This document shows, piece after piece, positions 1-6,177 of a stretch of DNA of 14,285 nucleotides (its first letter is position 1; the number at the start of each line of letters is the position of its first letter). Origin of the DNA: an uncultured Bacteroidia bacterium. GTDB lineage: Bacteria > Bacteroidota > Bacteroidia > SpSt-205. The stretch is taken from the NCBI GenBank assembly GCA_937995505.1, contig CALKJV010000036.1, forward strand, positions 1-14,285. Direction: 5' to 3'. The notes below the pieces were generated by a model that saw nothing but the letters and a program-made list of their open reading frames with translations, did no database searches and was not told the DNA's origin. Position numbers and translations under genes: made by a program.

Positions 1-595
1 TGATGAGGTTCATGACGGGGATGCCGCCAATGGTCGTATAGCGCGGCAAGGGCACCATTGTATCCCCATGCCCGCCGAGGAGCATGGCTTCAATGTCCTG
101 CACTGAAGCGTTGAGTTCCTGCGCGAGGAAACACCGATAGCGCGCCGTATCCAAAACGCCTGCCATCCCAACTACCCGCTGCGACGGCAGCCGAGAGAGC
201 TTGTAGGCGTAGTAGGCCATTGTGTCTAGCGGGTTAGTTACGATGATGAAGATGGCATTCGGCGCGTAAAATACCGCAGGCTCCATGACAGCCTTGATGA
301 TATCGGCGTTGACATGGATGAGGTCATCCCGGCTCATACCTGGGCTGCGCGGGCGACCCGAAGTGACGACTACTACATCGGAGTCTGCGATGGCCTTGTA
401 GTCATTCGTAACGCCATGGACTTTTGTGTCAAAGCCCAGGAGAGGGGAAGTTTGGGCAATGTCTAAGGCTTTTCCTTCGGCGAGGCCAGGCTTGATATCT
501 AAGAGTACGACTTCGTGGCAGTAGCCGGAGCGCGCGACCACATCTGCTGCGGTAGCGCCGACATTTCCGGCGCCGATGATGGAGACTTTCGCCAT
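1..595 (-). CDS. mdh: Malate dehydrogenase, LDH-like type (partial, C-terminus beyond window edge)
   Basis: Cytosolic NAD-dependent enzyme of the TCA cycle that interconverts malate and oxaloacetate. 198 residues are visible; family members have about 310, so roughly the last third lies beyond position 1. Visible motifs are the Rossmann glycine motif GAGNVG (residues 8-13), the acidic residue D33 ending the second strand (VVLLDI, which favours NAD), and the mobile substrate loop RPRSPGMSRDD (81-91). Further on are the NP pair at 121-122, D149/R152 in GVLDTARYR, and catalytic H176 in GGHGD. The arginines in the loop, instead of the lactate dehydrogenase glutamine, indicate malate as substrate. 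The ATG at 595 lies 4 bases after an exact TACCTTTG box, and the M61 peptidase stop codon is just upstream. It therefore probably has its own promoter despite being the last visible gene of a same-strand block. Confidence 0.95.
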   Translation of the reverse strand, partial: MAKVSIIGAGNVGATAADVVARSGYCHEVVLLDIKPGLAEGKALDIAQTSPLLGFDTKVHGVTNDYKAIADSDVVVVTSGRPRSPGMSRDDLIHVNADIIKAVMEPAVFYAPNAIFIIVTNPLDTMAYYAYKLSRLPSQRVVGMAGVLDTARYRCFLAQELNASVQDIEAMLLGGHGDTMVPLPRYTTIGGIPVMNLI

Positions 596-599
596 GCAG

Positions 600-607
600 C
601 AAAGGTA
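600..607 (-). promoter_or_regulatory. Bacteroidota-type -7 promoter box for mdh
   Basis: On the minus strand this reads TACCTTTG, an exact match to the Bacteroidota -7 consensus TAnnTTTG, followed by CTGC and the mdh ATG. Transcription starting a few bases after the box would begin at or next to the start codon. The box lies 2 bases after the stop codon of the upstream peptidase gene. No clear -33 TTG element is seen at the usual spacing. Confidence 0.6.
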
Positions 608-609
608 AG

Positions 610-2397
610 CTACTGCCGGAGAAAGTTTGGTTGAGTGGGCTGAAGGCGCAGGGTTCGGCGGGTGCTCTCGGCGGCGGGATCAAAGCGGATTTGCACTTCA
701 TCCGGGAAGCCCTCACGCGTAAAGCCGATGGCAAGGCGCTGGCCAGGCCGCAGCCGCTCCCAGAAGTCAGCGGAGAGGCTCTGGACGTCGGTCTCCCCTA
801 CGGTGAGGAGAAGGTCTCCTACTTCTAAGCCTGCGCGTTCGGCTAGGCTGCCAGGGAGGATCTCCTCAATTCGAAAGCCCTCCCCTTGGGGTCGTAGCTT
901 GGGGATGCCTATGCGGCCCCAGCCGGAGAGAGGTTCCTGCCGCAGCTCCACGGAAAGGGGTAGTCCTTCAAGCAGCGCCTTGTAATCTGGCTGTTCCCGC
1001 CCCCACACATATCGGGCAAAAAATTCTCGGAAATACGGCCCCCCTAACCGAATAGCCGCCTTTTCTACTGCATCTTCTGGCATTCCCTGCCCCCTCTCAT
1101 AATAGCGCTCCCACAGGTAGCGCAGTAGAGAATCTAGCGTTACTCGCCCGCCGGTCTCCCGCCGCAAGGCCATATCTAAGAGAAACCCTACCCGCTTACC
1201 CGCAGCGTAAAACGACCCCTGAAAGTGCGGCGGACGGTACACAGAAGTCGCATGCCAGCTGTCTATACTCAGCTCCGCCGGCGAAAAAAGCTGATACGCC
1301 AAGCTATTTTCTATTTGGCTCAGCTCGGCGCTTAGGCGACTCCAATACTCCTCCTCTGAGATAAGCCTCGCCCGCCAGAGCGTGAGGTTGGTGTAGTAAT
1401 CTGTGAAGCCCTCCGTAAACCAGTGAAGGTTCGTGTAAGTCTCTCGGTCATACCGATAAGGCCAGAGGGCTGCAGGGCGCAGACGCTTGACATTCCATAC
1501 ATGGAAAAACTCATGGGCCGAGATACCGAGGAAGCTTTTGAGGGCTTCTTCGGAGGCGGCGCCCTCCTGCGGTAGCACAAACATGGCGGAGTTTTCATGC
1601 TCTACGGCATGCCGCATGGAAAAGGGCACGAGAAGGTAGAGGAAGTGGTACTCTGAGAGGGGGAGCTTTCCCCCCCAGATGCGCTTTTGGGTTTGGACGA
1701 TGGCGCACAGGTCACGCAAAAAGCCCGAAAGGTCTCTAGCTCCTACCGGCCCCCAGAAATGCACATGTAAAGTAACCCCTTCACAGCTCGTGCTGCGGCT
1801 CAGAAGCCTCGGCGCAGCAAGGATAGGACAATCCACGAGATGATGATAGCTGCGGGCTTGGAAGGTACGCACGCCCTGGCGAGGGAGGGCTGTCGCTACT
1901 GCCCATTCACTTGGCAAGCTAACTAGCTCCAGCTCACACGGTTCCTCTAAGCGACCTACGGGATAAACCAGCAGGTTGATGGGATTTAGGTAAACAAGCC
2001 CTTCGCTGAGGTAGCTGGAACCCGCATCTATCTGACGGGCATAAAAGTGATACTGCAAACGGATGAGCCCGGTAGGGGGATTTTGGATCTGCCAGGTGTC
2101 TTTGGTAACCTTGCGCCAGGGAAGGGGGTTGCCCTGCTGGTCGTAAGCAGCGAAGTGGGACACCGCAGCGGCGTAATTTTGGAGGATGTATCGGCCTGGG
2201 CGCCAAGCGGGCAGGGCCACCTCGGTGAGACGCCCTTTGGAGGGGGGCAGCTCAACTTCTACTTGATAAGTATAGCGTGGGGGCGTCTCCCACCGCAAGC
2301 GATACTGGATAGGCGCAGCCACGAGGCCAAAGGTAACCGCTATCCTACACCCCCACAGGCAGACGAGCAAGCGCCGCAGCAAAGGCATCCACTTCAT
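610..2397 (-). CDS. M61-family metallopeptidase with C-terminal PDZ domain
   Basis: Predicted zinc aminopeptidase of the glycyl-aminopeptidase (M61) family, 595 residues as annotated. The N-terminal beta-rich M61 domain starts near residue 30. The motif AVEHENS (264-270) corresponds to the family's conserved GLEH region. The zinc site is HEFFH (295-299) with third ligand E329 in WFTEG. A PDZ domain spans about 495-572 (ILPGSLAERAGLEVGDLLL). The first 28 residues are hydrophobic with leading basic residues and end in AAP, resembling a signal peptide, although an arginine interrupts the core. This start overlaps kynureninase by 53 bases. A GTG at 2322, 5 bases after an exact TACCTTTG box and 22 bases beyond the kynureninase stop, is a serious alternative. 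It would give a 570-residue protein without the hydrophobic leader, hence cytosolic. The longer reading is kept here, but the start is undecided. Family assignment is secure; the substrate is unknown. Confidence 0.9.
   Translation of the reverse strand: MKWMPLLRRLLVCLWGCRIAVTFGLVAAPIQYRLRWETPPRYTYQVEVELPPSKGRLTEVALPAWRPGRYILQNYAAAVSHFAAYDQQGNPLPWRKVTKDTWQIQNPPTGLIRLQYHFYARQIDAGSSYLSEGLVYLNPINLLVYPVGRLEEPCELELVSLPSEWAVATALPRQGVRTFQARSYHHLVDCPILAAPRLLSRSTSCEGVTLHVHFWGPVGARDLSGFLRDLCAIVQTQKRIWGGKLPLSEYHFLYLLVPFSMRHAVEHENSAMFVLPQEGAASEEALKSFLGISAHEFFHVWNVKRLRPAALWPYRYDRETYTNLHWFTEGFTDYYTNLTLWRARLISEEEYWSRLSAELSQIENSLAYQLFSPAELSIDSWHATSVYRPPHFQGSFYAAGKRVGFLLDMALRRETGGRVTLDSLLRYLWERYYERGQGMPEDAVEKAAIRLGGPYFREFFARYVWGREQPDYKALLEGLPLSVELRQEPLSGWGRIGIPKLRPQGEGFRIEEILPGSLAERAGLEVGDLLLTVGETDVQSLSADFWERLRPGQRLAIGFTREGFPDEVQIRFDPAAESTRRTLRLQPTQPNFLRQ
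2328..2335 (-). promoter_or_regulatory. Candidate -7 promoter box inside the annotated 5' end of the M61 peptidase gene
   Basis: The minus strand reads TACCTTTG, identical to the boxes before mdh, rimP and rpmI. It begins 9 bases after the kynureninase stop codon and is followed by GCCTC and an in-frame GTG at 2322. If used, it produces a nearly leaderless mRNA for a peptidase lacking the signal-like leader. It could also be a chance match within coding sequence (codons for V-T-F-G). Confidence 0.4.
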
Positions 2398-3538
2398 CGG
2401 GCAGGTTGTACAAAGCTACGGGGGCAGCGCGGATAATATCGGGTTCTCGCCAGTCTATGCAAAACCCTTCTGCACGCAGCTGAGCAAAGGCGGCCTTCGG
2501 GTCGGCTACCCGCAGGCGTAGAGAAAGCTGAGCCCCATGCAGGTCTGGGGGCGTAACCACCTCTATGTGGGGAAGGTTTTCTACTTGGCGTCGCAGGCGA
2601 TGATGCAGCGCCTGCCCCTGCGCAAAGTAGCTGGGAAGGTCCAGCTGTGCAAAGATATCCAGACTCGCCTCCAGGGCTCCGAGGAGGGCGGGAGCGGGAT
2701 TACTGTGCATCCAGGCGCGAGCATCGGGGGCTGGGTCAAATATAGGCTGCATGAGAAAGCGCGTCTCTAAGCGATTGCCCCACCAGCCTGCGGCGATTGG
2801 CACTTGGCCATGGTGTTTAGGATGCACGAAAAGGCCACCCACAGCACCTGGACCGGCATTGAGGTACTTGTAGCTGCACCACACCGCGAAATCCACTTCC
2901 CATGCTTCTAAGGCTAAGGGGACATTCCCCACTGCATGCGCTAAATCCCATCCGGCCCAAGCGCCCACGTCATGGGCTGCCCGGCTGATAGCCGCTATGT
3001 CAAATAACTGCCCCGTAAGGTAATGCACGCCGCTCATCCACACCCCAGCCAGTCGTTCGCCTAAGTGATAGATATGCGCTATCACCTCCTCAGTGGTAGG
3101 CACGAGGGTAGGCAGCTCTTGGGGGGCGTCGGGATAGCCATGATAGGCCGCCCAGCTCGCTACGGCATATCGGTCAGAGGGGAAGGGCTGCCGCTCCATG
3201 AGAATCATGTTGCGTGACGCCGTAGGGCGATAGAAGCTGTACAAGAGAAGGTGCAGGTTGGTCGTGAGGGTATGGGCGATAGCGAGGCTTTCAGGACGGG
3301 CGCCTAAGAGGGGGCTTAGCTTTTCTCGCAGGCGATCTGCATAATCTACCCAATGGGCCCGCTGAGAGAAGTAAGCCTCTACCCCTTCCCAAGCCCATTG
3401 GTCTAAGGCTTTGCGTATGTAGCTGGAGGCGGCCTTGGGTTGGGCGCCTAGGGAGTGCCCGCAGAAATACACCCACTCCCGCTGCTTGTCTCGGCGGGGG
3501 ATAGCAAAGAGAGTTCGAAGCACCCCCCGAAGGTACAC
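2345..3538 (-). CDS. kynU: Kynureninase
   Basis: PLP-dependent aminotransferase-fold enzyme that cleaves kynurenine or 3-hydroxykynurenine to anthranilate or 3-hydroxyanthranilate plus alanine. It acts in tryptophan breakdown and, in many Bacteroidota, in NAD synthesis from tryptophan. 397 residues, near family length. Family hallmarks are YFCGHSLG (24-31), SDRYA (121-125), WDLAHAVGN (197-205) with the cofactor-pairing aspartate D198, and the PLP-binding lysine K224 in CSYKYLNAGPG. GWWG (251-254) and the MHSNPAP segment near 277-283 follow. The start is a GTG placed 2 bases after the response-regulator stop codon. Reading further upstream in frame meets a stop before any ATG, GTG or TTG, so this is the earliest possible start. 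The N-terminus is somewhat short before YFCG compared with relatives. The 2-base gap implies translational coupling to the regulator gene. Confidence 0.93.
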   Translation of the reverse strand: MYLRGVLRTLFAIPRRDKQREWVYFCGHSLGAQPKAASSYIRKALDQWAWEGVEAYFSQRAHWVDYADRLREKLSPLLGARPESLAIAHTLTTNLHLLLYSFYRPTASRNMILMERQPFPSDRYAVASWAAYHGYPDAPQELPTLVPTTEEVIAHIYHLGERLAGVWMSGVHYLTGQLFDIAAISRAAHDVGAWAGWDLAHAVGNVPLALEAWEVDFAVWCSYKYLNAGPGAVGGLFVHPKHHGQVPIAAGWWGNRLETRFLMQPIFDPAPDARAWMHSNPAPALLGALEASLDIFAQLDLPSYFAQGQALHHRLRRQVENLPHIEVVTPPDLHGAQLSLRLRVADPKAAFAQLRAEGFCIDWREPDIIRAAPVALYNLPDEVDAFAAALARLPVGV

Positions 3539-3540
3539 AC

Positions 3541-4221
3541 CTACGGCTGATCCGGCTCCGGCACGAAACGGTAGCCTACGCCTTTGAGCGTCTCAATATA
3601 GTCAGGGCCGATTTTTTCTCGCAGCTTGCGAATATGTACATCCACTGTGCGGGGAATTACGTAGGTGTCTGTGCCCCAGACCCGATCGAGCAGCACATCT
3701 CGCGAGAAGTATTTATACGGTCGGCTAGCGAGCGCGAAAAGCAACTCAAATTCCTTTTTGGAGAGGGGAATGCTCTGTCCGCCTTTGTGCACGGCATATT
3801 CATCGGGGACGATCTCCAGGCCGGGGAATTGGAGTTTCTGGAGGGGCGAGGCGCGTCGGGAGAGCGCTTTGATACGGCTTAGGAGGGCTTTAGGACGGAT
3901 AGGCTTGACGAGAAAGTCATCAGCGCCTGCCTCAAAGCCTGCCAGTTCTGCAAATTCCTCTGAGCGTGCCGTAAGAAAAATAACATAGCTCTCCCGAGTC
4001 TCGGGTAGCTGGCGCAGCCGCCGGCACACCTCTAGCCCATCCATGCCGGGCATCATGATATCCAGCAGGACAAGGGCGGGCTGATGCTTTTGCGCTAAGC
4101 TCAAAGCCTCTTCGCCACCTGAAGCAAGGAGAGGCTCGTAGCCTTCCTGTCGGAGGTTGTAGGCAAGTATTTCCAGTACATCGGGCTCATCATCCACCAC
4201 CAGCACTTTACGATTGAGCAT
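3541..4221 (-). CDS. OmpR/PhoB-family response regulator
   Basis: DNA-binding response regulator of a two-component system, 226 residues from the ATG at 4221. The receiver domain (about 1-120) has acidic pair D10/D11 in VVDDEPD, phosphoacceptor D54 in LLDIMMPGMDG, T84 in FLTARSE and K106 in LVKPI, so it is complete and should be phosphorylatable. The C-terminal winged helix (about 128-222) contains RDVLLDRVWG, the recognition-helix stretch TVDVHIRKLREKIG, and the wing ending KGVGYRF. A TTG 6 bases upstream (4227) is in frame, but it lies inside the candidate promoter box, so the ATG is preferred. No histidine kinase is adjacent. The next gene, kynU, starts 2 bases after its stop, so the two are probably co-transcribed. 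The regulated genes cannot be deduced from sequence. Confidence 0.94.
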   Translation of the reverse strand: MLNRKVLVVDDEPDVLEILAYNLRQEGYEPLLASGGEEALSLAQKHQPALVLLDIMMPGMDGLEVCRRLRQLPETRESYVIFLTARSEEFAELAGFEAGADDFLVKPIRPKALLSRIKALSRRASPLQKLQFPGLEIVPDEYAVHKGGQSIPLSKKEFELLFALASRPYKYFSRDVLLDRVWGTDTYVIPRTVDVHIRKLREKIGPDYIETLKGVGYRFVPEPDQP

Positions 4222-4224
4222 GAG

Positions 4225-4232
4225 CAAGGGTA
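4225..4232 (-). promoter_or_regulatory. Imperfect -7 promoter box for the response regulator
   Basis: The minus strand reads TACCCTTG, one mismatch from TAnnTTTG, followed by CTC and the ATG at 4221. The placement matches the exact boxes before rimP, rpmI, mdh and tsf. An alternative weak match (TATTTTTA) lies further upstream, so this call is tentative. Confidence 0.35.
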
Positions 4233-4302
4233 CGGCTTTTGCGTAAAAATACGGTAAAGATCCCGCCTTTTGCTCTCTGACGGGCTACTGGGGAAATTTC
4301 GT

Positions 4303-4310
4303 TACCTTTG
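4303..4310 (+). promoter_or_regulatory. Bacteroidota-type -7 promoter box for the rimP operon
   Basis: TACCTTTG, an exact TAnnTTTG match, followed by CAGCAG and the rimP ATG at 4317. The same 6-base distance to the ATG is found before rpmI. The geometry leaves no room for a leader with a Shine-Dalgarno site. No -33 TTG element is seen at the expected 19-base spacing. Confidence 0.6.
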
Positions 4311-4316
4311 CAGCAG

Positions 4317-4820
4317 ATGGAGGCCCTGCGAGCCTTAGAGGAACGGCTTTCGGAAGAGGTGAGCCGCATTTTAGCGGAGTCCTTTCCCAAAGCCTTTTTG
4401 GTAGAAGCTCGGCTGCGGGTACACCGCCCGGAGCCTGAGGTATTTATTCGGATAGACACCGATGCAGGTATCACGCTAGATCAGTGCGTACAGATACATC
4501 TTTTACTGCGGGAAAAACTTTTACATAGCGACTGGCTCCCTGAGAATTGCTCTCTGAGCGTAAGCTCCCCTGGAGTAGAGGCGCCGCTGAAGTTTATTCG
4601 GCAGTATCCGAGAAACATAGGTCGGCTTCTGGCTGTACGGCTTCAAGATCGGCGACAGGTACGGGGAATCTTACGGGAAGTGGATGAGACAGAAGGCATA
4701 ACCCTTCAAGTAGGTCCGCGTTTGCAAAAAATCCGCTGGGAGGAAGTTGCGGTAGCTCGGGTAGAGCTTCCCCGGCGCCGCCGTCCTTCTCGGCCTTCTT
4801 CTGGAAGATATGGCTCGTAG
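4317..4820 (+). CDS. rimP: Ribosome maturation factor RimP
   Basis: Cytosolic factor needed for maturation of the 30S subunit. 167 residues from the ATG at 4317, within the usual range of about 150-170. The N-terminal alpha/beta domain contains VFIRIDTDAGITLDQC (about 42-57) and the family signature LSVSSPGVEAPLKF (about 79-92). The C-terminal SH3-like domain follows (GRLLAVRLQDRRQVRGIL). The tail is very basic (RRRRPSRPSSGRYGS). An in-frame TTG at 4308 exists but overlaps the promoter box, so the ATG is chosen. It is the first gene of the conserved rimP-nusA-infB operon, and its last 11 bases overlap the start of nusA. Confidence 0.93.
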   Translation: MEALRALEERLSEEVSRILAESFPKAFLVEARLRVHRPEPEVFIRIDTDAGITLDQCVQIHLLLREKLLHSDWLPENCSLSVSSPGVEAPLKFIRQYPRNIGRLLAVRLQDRRQVRGILREVDETEGITLQVGPRLQKIRWEEVAVARVELPRRRRPSRPSSGRYGS

Positions 4821-6177
4821 CGTGCGCGCTTCTAAGGTGTCTCAAAAAGAAAAAGAGGCCCGCCAGCGCCTCTTGAGTTCCATGCAGGAATTCATTAAAG
4901 AACATAAGCTGGATCGGGAGAAGTTTGCGCAGGTGCTACAATTGGCTTTTTTGGAAGTACTCGCTCGCCCCGAAAGAGACGGCACCCACCGAAAGGATCC
5001 TACTGCCCCTAAGCCGACCTTCTCGGTGATTGTAAATCCCGAAAATGCCGACATCCAAATCCTGCGTCATCGGCAGATTACACCAGACCTGGAGGTTGAA
5101 GACGAGAGCTGGCAGATATCGCTAAGCGAAGCCATGGAAAAAGATCCAGAGGCACAAGCCGGAGAGGAGTTCTACGAGGAAGTAGCTCTAACAAGCCTCA
5201 CCCGCAGCCAGATCGACCAACTCAAAAATCGCCTGCGGCAGCAGCTGCGCGACCTAGAACGCCACAGTCTTTATGAGCGATACAAACATAGAGTAGGGGA
5301 CATCCTCACCGGAGAAGTGCTCAAGGTTACCCGAGATGAGGTGATCGTGATGCACGATGGGAATGAGCTCTCGCTGCCTAAACGCGAGCTGATCCCCGGC
5401 AAAGACCAGTATGTACCTAAGGATGCTTCTCCTGTCTATCGCCGCGATCGTCGAGCTTCTAGCATTGTCAAAGCCGTGGTGCAAGAGGTCTTAGATCCAC
5501 AAAAAGCCCCCGCCAGCCGCCCTATCGTGCTTCTCTCGCGCACTTCCCCGCTGTTTTTGGAGGCACTCCTCAAGCTGGAAATCCCTGAAATCTACGACAA
5601 CATCATCAGCGTCAAAAAAGCGGTACGCATCCCCGGTGAACGCGCCAAAGTGCTGGTAGAGAGTTATGACGAACGGATTGACCCGGTCGGCGCCTGCGTG
5701 GGCGTAAAAGGCAGTCGCATTAAACCCGTCGTAGAAGAGCTACATGGCGAATACATTGATATTATTCCTTACAATCCCGACATGAAGCTTATGATCTCGC
5801 GGGCCTTAGCCCCTGCGACCGTGATGTATGTAGATCTGTACCCCAATCGGCGCCATGCCAAGGTCTTCGTAGCCCCCGAGGAGTATGCCCGTGCAGTCGG
5901 CCGAGAGGGTATCAACGTACGCCTCGCAGAGGAGCTCCTGGGCTATACGCTAGACATCCGCGAGGACTCTGAGTATGGAGAGGAAGAGGATATAGAACTT
6001 TTGGAATTTAGCGACGAGATCCCCGAAGCCATCATCAAAGCGCTCCAAAAGGAAGGCTTCCAAACAGCGCGTGCCATTTTACAATTTCCGATAGATGAGC
6101 TGCAAAAGCGCACGCAAATAGAATTACCGACCCTTCAGCAGGTGTACGAAATCTTGCAGGCGGAGTTTGAGCAATGA
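4810..6177 (+). CDS. nusA: Transcription termination/antitermination factor NusA
   Basis: RNA polymerase-associated factor that modulates pausing, termination and antitermination, including on rRNA operons. 455 residues. The polymerase-binding N-terminal domain covers about 20-155, with a charged acidic insert (about 92-125). S1 domain about 158-230 (RVGDILTGEVLKV). KH1 about 238-322 with loop GVKG (298-301). KH2 about 331-385 with loop GREG (364-367). A short C-terminal segment (395-455) looks like one helix-hairpin-helix unit; the doubled acidic repeats of the E. coli protein are absent. The first 24 residues are basic and precede the usual family start, so an ATG at 4882 (residue 25) is possible. 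The start at 4810 overlaps rimP by 11 bases, and the stop overlaps the infB start in ATGA, so translation is probably coupled. Confidence 0.95.
   Translation: MARSVRASKVSQKEKEARQRLLSSMQEFIKEHKLDREKFAQVLQLAFLEVLARPERDGTHRKDPTAPKPTFSVIVNPENADIQILRHRQITPDLEVEDESWQISLSEAMEKDPEAQAGEEFYEEVALTSLTRSQIDQLKNRLRQQLRDLERHSLYERYKHRVGDILTGEVLKVTRDEVIVMHDGNELSLPKRELIPGKDQYVPKDASPVYRRDRRASSIVKAVVQEVLDPQKAPASRPIVLLSRTSPLFLEALLKLEIPEIYDNIISVKKAVRIPGERAKVLVESYDERIDPVGACVGVKGSRIKPVVEELHGEYIDIIPYNPDMKLMISRALAPATVMYVDLYPNRRHAKVFVAPEEYARAVGREGINVRLAEELLGYTLDIREDSEYGEEEDIELLEFSDEIPEAIIKALQKEGFQTARAILQFPIDELQKRTQIELPTLQQVYEILQAEFEQ

Larger units (their letters stand above)
4222..4316. promoter_or_regulatory. Divergent intergenic region between the response regulator and rimP
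   Basis: This 95-base spacer separates the minus-strand response-regulator block from the plus-strand rimP operon. It contains one candidate -7 box for each direction, both close to their start codons. It is T-rich/A-rich in the middle (4237-4260 and 4268-4272). No clear operator repeat, riboswitch or terminator was recognised. Confidence 0.6.

Noticed and set aside
2343..2397. Lipoprotein signal (LWGC) in the M61 leader
   Set aside because: Tryptophan two residues before the cysteine does not fit the lipobox pattern, and the leader itself may not be translated.
2047..2436. Plus-strand open frame opposite the M61 peptidase and kynU
   Set aside because: It lies antisense to two clear genes and resembles no known protein.
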